64,000 nucleotides of DNA, taken from assembly GCA_963837945.1 (NCBI GenBank), contig CAWIQD010000003.1:248001-312000 (forward strand), in the 5' to 3' direction. The stretch comes from CAVUBL01 sp963837945. GTDB lineage: Bacteria > Acidobacteriota > Thermoanaerobaculia > Multivoradales > DATKCC01. Position numbers and translations under genes: made by a program. This document shows positions 1-8,914 of this stretch, piece after piece; position 1 is the stretch's first letter; the number at the start of each line of letters is the position of its first letter. The notes beneath the pieces were generated by a model. The model was not told the origin of the DNA, ran no database searches, and saw only the letters and a list, made by a program, of their open reading frames with translations.

Positions 1-2410
1 GCCCCTGGAAATGGTAGAGGGGCTCGCCGTGGCTGAACAGGAAGGCGCCGAGCCGGTTCCAGACCGGCGCCAGGGGGTGGGCCTGGAGCCCCGACAGCGG
101 CGCCATCCCGAGGTTGAAATGGCGGAAGCCCTCGGCGCGCCCCCAGAGCAGGAGCTCGATGAACAGGAAGTCCATCACGCCGGCGGGTGCCGCGGGCAGG
201 TGGCGCATCAGGTCGACCGAGACCTCCTCCCGGTCGGCCCCGGGCCAGAGGTTGGCGAAGGCGTAGATCGTCCCTTCCCGGCGCACGACGGCGATCGGTA
301 GGCGCCGCAAGTAGTCGGGGTCGAAGCGCCCGAGCGAGAAGCGTTTCTCCCGCACCCCCTTCTCCGCCAGCCAGAGGTCCGAGACCTGGGCGAGCTCCGG
401 GAGGACGGCCGAGACGCCCGCCGGGGGAACGATCTCGAAGCGGAAGCCCTCGGCGCCGAGGCGGCGGTGGACGTAGCGCAGCTTCTTGCGCTCCCCGCCC
501 TCCAGGCTGAAGGCCGCGAGCGGCACCAGGGCCTCCTCGCCCAGCTTGAGCAGGGTCAGGCCGGCCTCGACGTAGACCGGCAGGTTCTCGGGACCGACCT
601 GGTAGACGATCGGGCGGCCCCCGTGCTGGTCGGCGAGCTCCCGGAAGCGCCAGATGAGGTCGGCCCACTCGCGCTCGGGGCCGACCGGGTCGCCCATCGC
701 GACCCAGCTCGAGCCCTGGACCGCGTACATGATGAAGGCGTCGCCCGAGGCGGCGAGGAGGAAGGACTTGTCGTCCAGGTAGGCGAGGCGGGCCTCGGTC
801 CGGGGCGAGGCCTCGACGATCGCCTCCACCCGCTGGCGGAGCTCCGGGCTCAGGGCCGCCGGCTCCGGGCGGGCCGCGCGCATCAGCCGGGTGAGGGCGA
901 GGGCGAGGGTCAGGACCACGGCGCCGACCGAGGCGCGGAGGAACCGCGGGGCGTCGCCGTGGATGCTGAACCGCCACCAGAGCTGGTCCGAGTACTCGAC
1001 ATGCTTGAAGGCGAAGGCGCCGAGCCAGACCGAGGCGAGGACCACCACGGCCATCGCCACCAGCCAGCGGACGGTCGGCAGGTCGTGGGCGAGCGAGGCC
1101 TTGCGGTAGAAGTGATCGCGCGCCGAGAGGAGCAGGGCGAGCATCGCCGAGAGGGCGATCGCCTCCTCGTAGTCGAGGCCCTTGAGCAACGAGACCACGA
1201 TGCCGGTGCCCAGGAGCAGGACCGAAAGGTGATAGGCGGCATCGAGGCGGCGCTGGAGGCCCCAGGCGAGGAACAACAGCCCCACCCCGACGAGGCTGCC
1301 CACGAAGTGCGACAGCTCGACCACCGGCAGGGGGAGCACGGCGTTGAGCCAGGCCATCCGGCTGTGCAGGCTGGGGGTGGCCCCCGAGGCGAGGAGGACG
1401 ACGCCGCCCAGGAAGGTGGTGAAGGCGAGGGCGTCCGGAACCAGGGGGGAGACCCACTTGCCGGTCAGCCGGGCGGCGCGGGTCAGCAGGTGGCGGCGTT
1501 CGGCGATCTCGGACACGGCCAGGGTGACCGTCCCCAGGAGCAGCGGCAGCAGGTAGTAGAACGCGCGGTAGACGAGCAGCGATCCGGCGACCGCCGAGGC
1601 CGCGACCCAGTCCCCCAGGAGCAGCACCACGATGGTCTCGAAGACCCCGAGGCCGCCCGGCACCTGGGAGAGGACGCCCGCGATCTGGGCGAACAGGAAG
1701 ATGCCGAGAAACTCGAGCCACGGCGGGCGGCCGGAGGCCGGCAGCAGCACGTAGAGCACCGAGCCGGCGGCCGCCCACTCGAGCGAGGCGAGAAGCGCCT
1801 GGCCGGCGGCGAAGCGGAGCTCCGGCAGGGCCGCCTCCCACGAGCCGAAGCGCAGGGGGCGGCGCCAGAAGGTCGCGGCGGCGAGGTAAGCGAGCTCGAT
1901 CGCGAGCAGCAGCGCGCCGAGCGCACGGGCGGAGTGGAAGTGAACGTGGAGCGCCGACGGGATGGGCAGCGGCTCGACCAGAAAGAGCGCGCCGCCCAGG
2001 GTCAGGACTCCGGACCAGAAGGTGACGAACGAGAAGCCGACGACCCGGGCGATGTCGAAGGTCGAGAGCCCCGAGGCCGAGTAGAAGCGGTAGCGGATCG
2101 GTGCCCCGGTGACCAGCGGGTTGCCGAACGAGTTGCTGAAGGCGTAGCCGGTGAAGGCCGCCACCGCCACCCGGCCGACCGGCAGCCGGTGCCCGGCGTA
2201 ACCCAGGCCGAGGAGGTCGTAGCCGACCAGCAGCGAATAGCCCGCGACCGTCAGGGCCAGCGCCGCCGCGAGCTGGACCGGCGCCAGCTCGCGGATCGCC
2301 TGGGCGATGTCCGCATAGTGGTACGCCCCCAGCTCCTTGCGCAGGATCCAGAGCGCTCCGGCGAACAGCGCGACGCCCAGGACCGGGCCGAGGGTACGAG
2401 ACAGACGCAT
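1..2410 (-). CDS. mprF: Bifunctional lysylphosphatidylglycerol flippase/synthetase MprF (3'-truncated by the window edge)
   Basis: MprF transfers lysine from Lys-tRNA to phosphatidylglycerol and flips the product, which lowers the negative charge of the envelope and protects against cationic peptides. The reading frame runs unbroken from ATG at 2410 to base 2 (803 codons). The first two thirds is a polytopic flippase domain containing a family-typical stretch around LPLPVVELSHFVGSLVG. The last third is the soluble DUF2156/GNAT-like synthase domain, with AMGDPVGPE, FNLGMAPLSG and a final WNRLGAFLF near the edge. Only some tens of C-terminal residues should be missing. It stands alone, downstream of the efflux operon on the same strand. 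Family assignment is firm; which amino acid is transferred cannot be read from the sequence. Confidence 0.9.
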   Translation of the reverse strand, partial: MRLSRTLGPVLGVALFAGALWILRKELGAYHYADIAQAIRELAPVQLAAALALTVAGYSLLVGYDLLGLGYAGHRLPVGRVAVAAFTGYAFSNSFGNPLVTGAPIRYRFYSASGLSTFDIARVVGFSFVTFWSGVLTLGGALFLVEPLPIPSALHVHFHSARALGALLLAIELAYLAAATFWRRPLRFGSWEAALPELRFAAGQALLASLEWAAAGSVLYVLLPASGRPPWLEFLGIFLFAQIAGVLSQVPGGLGVFETIVVLLLGDWVAASAVAGSLLVYRAFYYLLPLLLGTVTLAVSEIAERRHLLTRAARLTGKWVSPLVPDALAFTTFLGGVVLLASGATPSLHSRMAWLNAVLPLPVVELSHFVGSLVGVGLLFLAWGLQRRLDAAYHLSVLLLGTGIVVSLLKGLDYEEAIALSAMLALLLSARDHFYRKASLAHDLPTVRWLVAMAVVVLASVWLGAFAFKHVEYSDQLWWRFSIHGDAPRFLRASVGAVVLTLALALTRLMRAARPEPAALSPELRQRVEAIVEASPRTEARLAYLDDKSFLLAASGDAFIMYAVQGSSWVAMGDPVGPEREWADLIWRFRELADQHGGRPIVYQVGPENLPVYVEAGLTLLKLGEEALVPLAAFSLEGGERKKLRYVHRRLGAEGFRFEIVPPAGVSAVLPELAQVSDLWLAEKGVREKRFSLGRFDPDYLRRLPIAVVRREGTIYAFANLWPGADREEVSVDLMRHLPAAPAGVMDFLFIELLLWGRAEGFRHFNLGMAPLSGLQAHPLAPVWNRLGAFLFSHGEPLYHFQG

Positions 2411-2525
2411 GATGGACGGGAGCCAAGACTACACCCCCGGGAGGACCGGATCGCTGCCATCCTCCGGCGCTTCGATACCCGGCCGCGGAGGAGGCGAGAC
2501 CGAGACGACGCGCTGCCCGGCCGGG

Positions 2526-2828
2526 CTACACGACCTGCGAAGCGGACAGGGCGAAGGCGCGGAGGCCCTGGCCCGGCCGGCAGTCCTTGGCAAACGCCTC
2601 GAGCCCCTCGGCGACCCGTGAGATCTCGGCGGGCGAGCCGACCGTGAGGAGCATGGAGACGGTGCCCGGGTAGGCTCTCGTCCCCAGGTGCTTGCCGGTC
2701 GAGCCGGCACCCTGGAGCCCCTGGAGCTCGGTGAAGCCGGCCACGTCGAAGCCTTCGAGAAACGCCAGCAGCGCTTCGACCCGCTCCTCGGCGCACAGGA
2801 TCATGAGCATGGTCTGATCGGTGGTCAC
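2526..2828 (-). CDS. PII-like, transporter-associated protein (PG0541-type)
   Basis: A 100-residue protein that looks like a PII-fold regulator: an alternating beta-alpha pattern with GFTELQGLQGAGSTGKHLGT where PII proteins have their T-loop region. It resembles the small family annotated as PG0541 transporter-associated proteins, which accompany RND pumps. The GTG start at 2828 overlaps the pump's TGA by 4 bp (GTGA), so translation is probably coupled. I infer that it senses a small molecule and tunes or reports on the pump. The ligand is unknown, and canonical PII uridylylation and ATP-binding residues are not evident. Confidence 0.7.
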   Translation of the reverse strand: MTTDQTMLMILCAEERVEALLAFLEGFDVAGFTELQGLQGAGSTGKHLGTRAYPGTVSMLLTVGSPAEISRVAEGLEAFAKDCRPGQGLRAFALSASQVV

Positions 2829-5800
2829 GGCGTCACCTCCTCGCCTTCCCCCGTCTCCTCGGGTCGTGGACGGCGCTTGCGCTCCATCAGGTAGTACGCC
2901 AGGGGCACCACCACCAGGGTCAGCACCGTCGAGGCGAAGGTGCCGAAGATCAACGAGATGGCGAGGCCCTGGAAGATCGGGTCGAAGAGGATCACGAAGG
3001 CGCCGACGAAGACCGTCCCGGCGGTCAGCAGGATCGGGCGCAAGCGGACCGCGCCGGCCTCGAGGAGCGCCTCTTCGAGGCTTCGTCCGCGCGACAGGGC
3101 GAGCTCGACGAAGTCGATCAACAGCACCGAGTTGCGCACCATGATCCCGGCCAGGGCGATGAAACCGATCATCGACGTGGCGGTGAAGAAGGCCCCGAGG
3201 AGCAGGTGGCCCGGCAGGATCCCCACCAGGGAGAGCGGGATCGCGATCATCATCACCAGCGGCGTCTTGAACGAGCCGAACCAGCCGATCAGGAGGACGT
3301 AGATGAGCACCAACACGATCGCGAAGGCGGAGCCCAGGTCACGGAAGACCTCGTAGGTGATGTGCCACTCGCCGTCCCACTTGATCGCCGGGCGCTCCTC
3401 GGAGAGCGGCTGGGCGGTGTAGAGCTGGAGGATCGGCGGTGCGCCCGCGGGCACCGCGCCGCCGGTGGCGGCCGCCGGGTCGAGCGCGGCGACCCGGTCG
3501 GCGAGGTCGAGGATCGCGTAGACCGGGCTCTCGATCTCGCCCGCCACCTCGCCGGTGACGTAGACGACCGGCCGCAGGTTCTTGCGGTAGCGCGAGGTCG
3601 GCTGGGTGGTCTCCTCCACCCGCACCAGCTCGCCCAGCGGCACCAGGGCGCCGCTCTGGGAGGCCACCCGCAGGGCCAGCAGCGAGTCGAGGTCGGAGCG
3701 CTGGGCGCGCGGCAGCTCGAGGACGATCGGCACCGGCTCGGCGGCCTCGGGCGCGTGGAGCAGTCCCACCGACCGGTTGCCGAAGGCGTAGCCCAGGGTC
3801 TCGACCACGCGCGCCGCGGGGACCCCGTCGAGGGCGGCCTTCTGCCGGTCCACCCGGACCTCCATCTTCGGCTGCGGCGCTTCGACCATCCAGTCGACGT
3901 CGACCACGCCGGGGGTCGCCTCGAACAGGCCCTTGACGTGCTCCGCGAGCGCGCGGCGGGCGGCGGGGGTCGGCCCGTAGACCTCGGCCACCAGGGTCGA
4001 GAGGACGGGTGGCCCGGGCGGCACCTCGACCACCTTGAGCGCCGCGCCGTGGCGCTCGGCGATCTTCTGGAGCGGCGGCCGGATGCGCCCGGCGAGGTCG
4101 TGGCTCTGGGCGTCGCGCTCGTCCTTCGCCCGCAGGTTGACCTGGACGTCGCCGACCGTCGGGCCCTGGCGCAGGTCGTAGTAGCGCACCAGGCCGTTGA
4201 AGTTGATCGGGGCGTGGGTGCCGGCGTAGAGCTCGAGATCGGTGACCTCGGGCACGGTCCGGAGATATTCGGCGAGGTCCCTGAGGGTCGCGTGGGTCGC
4301 CTCGAGCGGCGTGCCCTCGGGCATGTCGACCAGCACCTGGATCTCGCTCTTGTTGTCGAACGGCAGCATCTTCACGGTCACCCAGCGCATCGGGAAGAAG
4401 GCCACCGCCACCAGCAGCAGCAGCGTCACCGCGCCGAGGAAGCTCCAGCGCTTGGCCGGGCTGGCGAGCAGCGGGGCGAGCACCGCCCGATAGGAGCGGT
4501 AGGTGCGGGAGCTCTCGATCCCGGCTTCGGCCGGCTTTCCCTCGCCGCTCTTGCGCAGCAGGCGGAAGGCGAACCAGGGCGCGGTGGCGAGGGCGACGGC
4601 GAGCGAGAAGACCATGGCGATCGACGCGCCGATCGGCATCGGCCGCATGTAGGGGCCCATCAGGCCGCGCACGAACGCCATCGGCAGGACCGCCGCGATC
4701 ACCGTGAGGGTGGCCAGGATCGTCGGGTTGCCCACCTCGTCGACCGCCTCGATCGCCGCCTGGAGGGGCGGCAGCCGTCTCTCCCCGAGGTGGCGCACGA
4801 TGTTCTCGACCACGATGATCGAGTCGTCGACCACGATGCCGGTGATGAACACCAGGGCGAAGAGAGTGACCCGGTTCAGGGTGTAGCCGAAGCTGTAGTA
4901 GACGAACAGGGTGAGGGCGAAGGTGACCGGCACCGAGATGAACACCACCACCGCGCCGCGCCAGCCGAGAGCGAGCCCGATGAACAGGGTCACCGAGACG
5001 ATGGCGACGAACAGGTGGAGCAGGAGCTCGTCGGCCTTGTCCGAGGCGGTGGCGCCGTAGTCGCGGGTCACGGTCAGGTGGACGTCGGGCGGGAGGAGCC
5101 GTCCCCGGAGGTCGGCGAGCGACCGCTGGACCTCCTCGACCACGTGCCGGGCGTCGGCGCCCTTGCGCTTGGCGACCGACAGGGTGACGGCGGAGAGCGC
5201 GTCGCCGGCGCCCGCCGGCATCTCGATGCCGCGCTCCGCCGCCGCCGGACCGGCGATCAGCTCGACGTAGCTCGCCGGCTCGGCCGGGCCGTCGAGGACG
5301 TCGGCGACGTCGGAGAGGTAGACCGGCTTGCCGCCGGCGGCCCCCACGACCAGCGAGCGGACCTCCTCGGGCGAGCCGAGGAAGGCGCCGGTCTCGACCA
5401 GCACCTCCCGGTCGTGCTTCTCGAAGCTGCCGGCCGGGGCGGCGGCGTTCTGGCTCCCGATCGCCTGCGCCACCGCCGCCGGGTCGATGCCGAAGCTCGC
5501 CAGGCGCTGGGCGTCGAGGCGCACCCGCACCGCCCGCGGCTGGCCGCCCAGGAGGGTCGTCTTCGAGACGTTCGCGAGCTTGTCCACCTCCCGCCGGAGC
5601 TCGGCCGCGATCTGGCGCAGCTCGAAGGCGTCGTAGCGATCACTCCACAGGGTGAGGGCCAAGACCGGCACGTCGTCGATGGTGCGTAGCTTGATCAGCG
5701 GGAACCCGGCCCCCGCCGGCACCTGGTCGAGGCTCGAAGCGACCTTCTCGTACACCTTGACCAGGCTCTCCTGGAGGTCGTCGCCGACCAGGAAGCGCAC

Positions 5801-6097
5801 CGTCACCAGGGCGCCGTTCGGGCGCGAGGCCGAGTAGACGTACTCGACCCCAGGGATCTCCCACATCCGCTTCTCGAGCGGCACGGTCACCCGGTTCTCG
5901 ACCTCCTCGGGAGTCGCGCCGGGCATCGGCACGAACAGGTCGACGATCGGGACGACGATCTGCGGCTCCTCCTCGCGCGGCGTCAGCTGCACCGCCATCG
6001 CGCCCAGGGCCAGGGCGGCGAGCACCGTCAGCGGGGTGAGCTTCGACTGGATCGAGAACCGGCCGAGCCGGCCGGCCGGGCCGAGACCTCGGCTCAT
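2825..6097 (-). CDS. Efflux RND transporter permease (AcrB/MexB superfamily)
   Basis: A 1090-residue inner-membrane RND pump that exports substrates in exchange for protons, together with the adaptor and TolC-like channel encoded upstream. TM1 follows FSIQSKLTPLTVLAA. The porter-domain segment with PGATPEEVENRVTVPLE is present. The TM4 proton-relay acids are intact in GIVVDDSIIVVEN. In TM10 the usual relay Lys position reads GIMVRNSVLLIDF, with Arg. Length and the two-fold repeat are normal for the family. The ATG at 6097 overlaps the adaptor stop by 4 bp, and the 3' end overlaps the PII-like gene by 4 bp. The substrate class (drug, metal or lipid) cannot be decided. Confidence 0.92.
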   Translation of the reverse strand: MSRGLGPAGRLGRFSIQSKLTPLTVLAALALGAMAVQLTPREEEPQIVVPIVDLFVPMPGATPEEVENRVTVPLEKRMWEIPGVEYVYSASRPNGALVTVRFLVGDDLQESLVKVYEKVASSLDQVPAGAGFPLIKLRTIDDVPVLALTLWSDRYDAFELRQIAAELRREVDKLANVSKTTLLGGQPRAVRVRLDAQRLASFGIDPAAVAQAIGSQNAAAPAGSFEKHDREVLVETGAFLGSPEEVRSLVVGAAGGKPVYLSDVADVLDGPAEPASYVELIAGPAAAERGIEMPAGAGDALSAVTLSVAKRKGADARHVVEEVQRSLADLRGRLLPPDVHLTVTRDYGATASDKADELLLHLFVAIVSVTLFIGLALGWRGAVVVFISVPVTFALTLFVYYSFGYTLNRVTLFALVFITGIVVDDSIIVVENIVRHLGERRLPPLQAAIEAVDEVGNPTILATLTVIAAVLPMAFVRGLMGPYMRPMPIGASIAMVFSLAVALATAPWFAFRLLRKSGEGKPAEAGIESSRTYRSYRAVLAPLLASPAKRWSFLGAVTLLLLVAVAFFPMRWVTVKMLPFDNKSEIQVLVDMPEGTPLEATHATLRDLAEYLRTVPEVTDLELYAGTHAPINFNGLVRYYDLRQGPTVGDVQVNLRAKDERDAQSHDLAGRIRPPLQKIAERHGAALKVVEVPPGPPVLSTLVAEVYGPTPAARRALAEHVKGLFEATPGVVDVDWMVEAPQPKMEVRVDRQKAALDGVPAARVVETLGYAFGNRSVGLLHAPEAAEPVPIVLELPRAQRSDLDSLLALRVASQSGALVPLGELVRVEETTQPTSRYRKNLRPVVYVTGEVAGEIESPVYAILDLADRVAALDPAAATGGAVPAGAPPILQLYTAQPLSEERPAIKWDGEWHITYEVFRDLGSAFAIVLVLIYVLLIGWFGSFKTPLVMMIAIPLSLVGILPGHLLLGAFFTATSMIGFIALAGIMVRNSVLLIDFVELALSRGRSLEEALLEAGAVRLRPILLTAGTVFVGAFVILFDPIFQGLAISLIFGTFASTVLTLVVVPLAYYLMERKRRPRPEETGEGEEVTP

Positions 6098-7263
6098 GAG
6101 CGGCCTCCCGCGGCGCCGCGCGGGCCCTCGGAGGCGGCGCGCTCCTCGACCGGAGCGCCGTCGGCCAGCCCGGCCGGCGGCTCGACGACGTAGTGGTCGC
6201 CCGGCGCGAGCCCGGAGAGCACCTCGACCTCGCCCTCCTGGCGGGCTCCGGTCCGGATCCAGCGCAGGCGGGCGTGGCCGTCCTCGACCACGTAGACCCC
6301 CTCGAGCTGGCCCCGCTGGACGAGCGCGCCGGCCGGCACCAGCAGGGCTTCCCGGACGCTCGCCGCCGCGCTCCGCTCGAAGGCGACGCGAGCGAACATG
6401 CCGGACTTGAGCCGTCCCTCCGGGTTGGGCAGGTCGATCTCGCAGCGGAAGGTGCGGCTGTGGGCGTCGCCCGCGGGCATGATCCGGGCGATCGATCCGG
6501 TCTGCCGGAAGCCCGCCGCCGTGACCTCCACGGTCGCCGGGTCCCCGGGAGCGAGACCGGTGACCTCGGCCTCCGGGACCTCGGCCACGACCTTCACCGG
6601 GTCGAGGTCCTCGACCGTGAACAGGGGGCGGCCGGGAGAGACCATGTCCCCGACCTCGATCTGCTTGGCGACGAGCCAGCCGTCGATCGGGCTCACCACC
6701 CGCGCGTAGCCCAGGGTCACGCGCGCCGCCGCCAGGTTGGCCTGCGCCTGCTCCACCCCGGCCTCGGCCATCCGGAAGCCGGCGGTGGCGTCCTCGAGAT
6801 TCTTGGTCGTCGCCGAGCCCCGGGCCTGGAGCGCCACCATGCGCTCGTGCTGGGCGCGCGCGTTCTCGAGCTGCGCCTGGGCGGCGTCGACCCCGGCCTG
6901 GGCCTGGCGGACGGCGGCCTCGAGGTCGCGGCTCTCGATAGCGGCCAGGAGCTGGCCCGCCTTCACCGCCTGGCCCTCGGAGACGGGCACCGCGTCGACC
7001 CGGCCGAGGATCTTCGTGCCGGGCATCACCCGGCGCGAAGGCTCGACCGAGGCCGTGGCCCGCACCGGCTCGGAGACCCGGCGGTACTCCGCGGTGCGGG
7101 TCGTGACGGCGACCGGAGCCGCCTCGGCCCGCTCGACGGCCGGCGGCTCCGATCGGCCGCAAGCCGTGGCGAAGGCGGCGGCGAGCGCCGGGACGAGGAG
7201 CGCAAGCGCCAGGAAGAGCGCCGCGATCGGGCGCCTCGTCGCTTCGGGAACGTGTCGTGCCAT
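6094..7263 (-). CDS. Efflux RND periplasmic adaptor subunit (MFP/HlyD family), predicted lipoprotein
   Basis: This 389-residue protein bridges the RND pump and the TolC-like channel. The N-terminus has basic residues, a hydrophobic stretch and a lipobox-like AAAFATAC, so it is probably lipid-anchored. It then shows the adaptor order: half-lipoyl segment (PVSEGQAVKAGQLLA), coiled-coil hairpin rich in Ala/Gln (AQAQLENARAQHERM), second lipoyl half (SPIDGWLVAKQIEVGD), and beta-barrel/membrane-proximal domains. I chose ATG 7263 because GGAG lies 8 nt upstream and the signal sequence begins directly there. An upstream in-frame GTG at 7299 overlaps the tolC stop (GTGA) and is the alternative start. 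Confidence 0.9.
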   Translation of the reverse strand: MARHVPEATRRPIAALFLALALLVPALAAAFATACGRSEPPAVERAEAAPVAVTTRTAEYRRVSEPVRATASVEPSRRVMPGTKILGRVDAVPVSEGQAVKAGQLLAAIESRDLEAAVRQAQAGVDAAQAQLENARAQHERMVALQARGSATTKNLEDATAGFRMAEAGVEQAQANLAAARVTLGYARVVSPIDGWLVAKQIEVGDMVSPGRPLFTVEDLDPVKVVAEVPEAEVTGLAPGDPATVEVTAAGFRQTGSIARIMPAGDAHSRTFRCEIDLPNPEGRLKSGMFARVAFERSAAASVREALLVPAGALVQRGQLEGVYVVEDGHARLRWIRTGARQEGEVEVLSGLAPGDHYVVEPPAGLADGAPVEERAASEGPRGAAGGRS

Positions 7264-7295
7264 GGGTCGGTCTCCGTCGGTCGGCGGTCCGGGGG

Positions 7296-8684
7296 TCACG
7301 GGCGACCCACCGCCAGGTCGAGCTGGGAATGGGCCAGGGCCAGGTCGCGGCGGGCCCCGAGCTCCCGGGTGCGGGAGCCCGTGACCAGCGCTTCGGCGCC
7401 GAGGAGCTCGACCACGGTGGTCAGCCCCTCCTGGTAGCGGTCGCGGACGATGGCGACGCTCCTCTCGGCGAGCGCCACGGCTTCGCGGGCCTGCTGCCAG
7501 CGCAGGCGGGCGGCCTCGAGCGAGCGCGCCGCGGTCTCGACCTCCAGCGCCACGCCACGCTCGGCGAGCTCGGCGGTCCGCGCCGCCCGGTCGAGATCGG
7601 CCCGGGCCCGCTCCGAGCGCGCCTGGGTCGCGAAGCCGTCGAAGCCGGTCCAGCGCAGGCCCACGCCGAGCGACCAGTTGGTCCCGGGGTGGTCGAACGG
7701 CGACTCGGCGTGAGCCTCGTAGGCGCCGGCCCAGCCGACCTCGGGAAGGCGTCCGGCGCGGGCGCCCTCCAGGCCGGCGCGGGCGGCCGCCACTGCGGCC
7801 CGGGCGGCGGCCAGGTCCGGGCGCCGGTCGCGCGCCTCGGCGACCAGCGCCGCCAGGTCGCCGACCGAGCCCTCCGGGACCTCGAGGGCCGTGGGCAGGG
7901 TCATCGCGGTGTCGAGGTCACGCCCGAGCTCGAGGTTGAGGGCCGACCGGGCCACCGCCGCGTCCTTCTCCGCCTCGGCGAGCGCGGCCCGCGCCTCGGT
8001 CTCCCGCACCTGGGCCTGGAGCAGGTCGGACTCGACCACCAGGCCGGTCTCGAAGAGGTCGCGGGTGAGGCCGACGCTCTTTTGCGCCGTCTCGAGGGCC
8101 GCGCGGCGGACCCCGACCGCCTGCGCCGCGACCACCGCCCCGGTGTAGCGGTCGGCGACCCGGTAGACGAGCTCCTGGCGTGCCCGCTCGTGGCCGAGGT
8201 CCGCGGCCTCCGCCTGCCGGGCGGCGCCCTCGATACCGGCGGCGATCCGGCCGCCGGCCCAGAGCGGCTGCGAGACCGCCACCCGCGCCCGGTAGTCGGT
8301 CAGCGGGTCGGGCTCGTTCAGGAACCCGACGTCGAAGTTCCGCTCGCTGAAGCGCTCTTGTCCGAGCAGGCCGCCGAAGACCATCACGGGATTGGTCGTG
8401 CGGGCGGCGTCGGTGCTCACCTCCAGGCGCGGCCAGCGGGCGCCGTGGCTCTCCCGGAGCGCCGCCCGGGCGCCCCGTGCGCCGGCGGCCTCGGCGGCGA
8501 GGCCGGGGTTGTCCGCGATCGCCAGGCGCACCGCCTCCTCGAGCGTGAGGACGGGGCCCTCCGGGGCGGCCGGATCCGGAGGCGGCGCCGGTGGCTGGGC
8601 TCGGAGCGGGGCGCCACCGGCCGCGCCCAGGAGCACCCAGGCCGCCAGCACCGCCGTCGGGATCGTCGCGTTCCGCCAGGTCAC
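7296..8684 (-). CDS. TolC-family outer-membrane efflux channel
   Basis: First gene of the efflux operon. The 462-residue product has a signal peptide ending near APLRAQ and two outer-membrane-efflux-protein repeats. The repeats are made of long Ala/Arg/Glu-rich helices, with hallmark segments LTLEEAVRLAIADNPGL and LGRDLDTAMTLPTALEVPEG. It forms the trimeric outer-membrane exit duct for the pump. The start is GTG at 8684: AGGAGG lies 7 nt upstream and the signal peptide follows immediately. The same frame stays open upstream to 8918, but that stretch has no plausible protein character. The stop overlaps the alternative GTG of the adaptor gene. Confidence 0.9.
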   Translation of the reverse strand: MTWRNATIPTAVLAAWVLLGAAGGAPLRAQPPAPPPDPAAPEGPVLTLEEAVRLAIADNPGLAAEAAGARGARAALRESHGARWPRLEVSTDAARTTNPVMVFGGLLGQERFSERNFDVGFLNEPDPLTDYRARVAVSQPLWAGGRIAAGIEGAARQAEAADLGHERARQELVYRVADRYTGAVVAAQAVGVRRAALETAQKSVGLTRDLFETGLVVESDLLQAQVRETEARAALAEAEKDAAVARSALNLELGRDLDTAMTLPTALEVPEGSVGDLAALVAEARDRRPDLAAARAAVAAARAGLEGARAGRLPEVGWAGAYEAHAESPFDHPGTNWSLGVGLRWTGFDGFATQARSERARADLDRAARTAELAERGVALEVETAARSLEAARLRWQQAREAVALAERSVAIVRDRYQEGLTTVVELLGAEALVTGSRTRELGARRDLALAHSQLDLAVGRP

Positions 8685-8914
8685 GTCAGGTCCTCCTCGC
8701 TCGTTCTTCGACTCTTCGGGAAGCGCCGGATGGCGCGCCTCTCCCCTCGTCACCTCTTGAGAGGCACGGGGACCTCCGGGGGTTCCCGCGGGGGAGATTC
8801 GCCCGCGCCCGGCCGCCGCCGGACGGCTCGGGGTGCGGCCCGCTCGGCCGGCGGGCGGGCCGGGAAAAAGGATTTCGTCGCCGCTCTCGGCGAGGAAGGC
8901 GCGCTCGCGCCGAC

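Noticed and set aside
467..2647. 726-residue plus-strand frame opposite mprF
   Set aside because: Gly/Arg/Glu/His-rich shadow typical of high-G+C antisense frames; mprF on the minus strand explains the region.
3206..5689. 827-residue plus-strand frame opposite the RND pump
   Set aside because: Antisense shadow, no domain-like sequence; the pump frame is fully conserved.
8685..8914. N-terminal extension of the TolC-like protein to 8918
   Set aside because: AGGAGG before GTG 8684 and the signal peptide starting there make the extension unlikely; the gap holds no other gene I can support.
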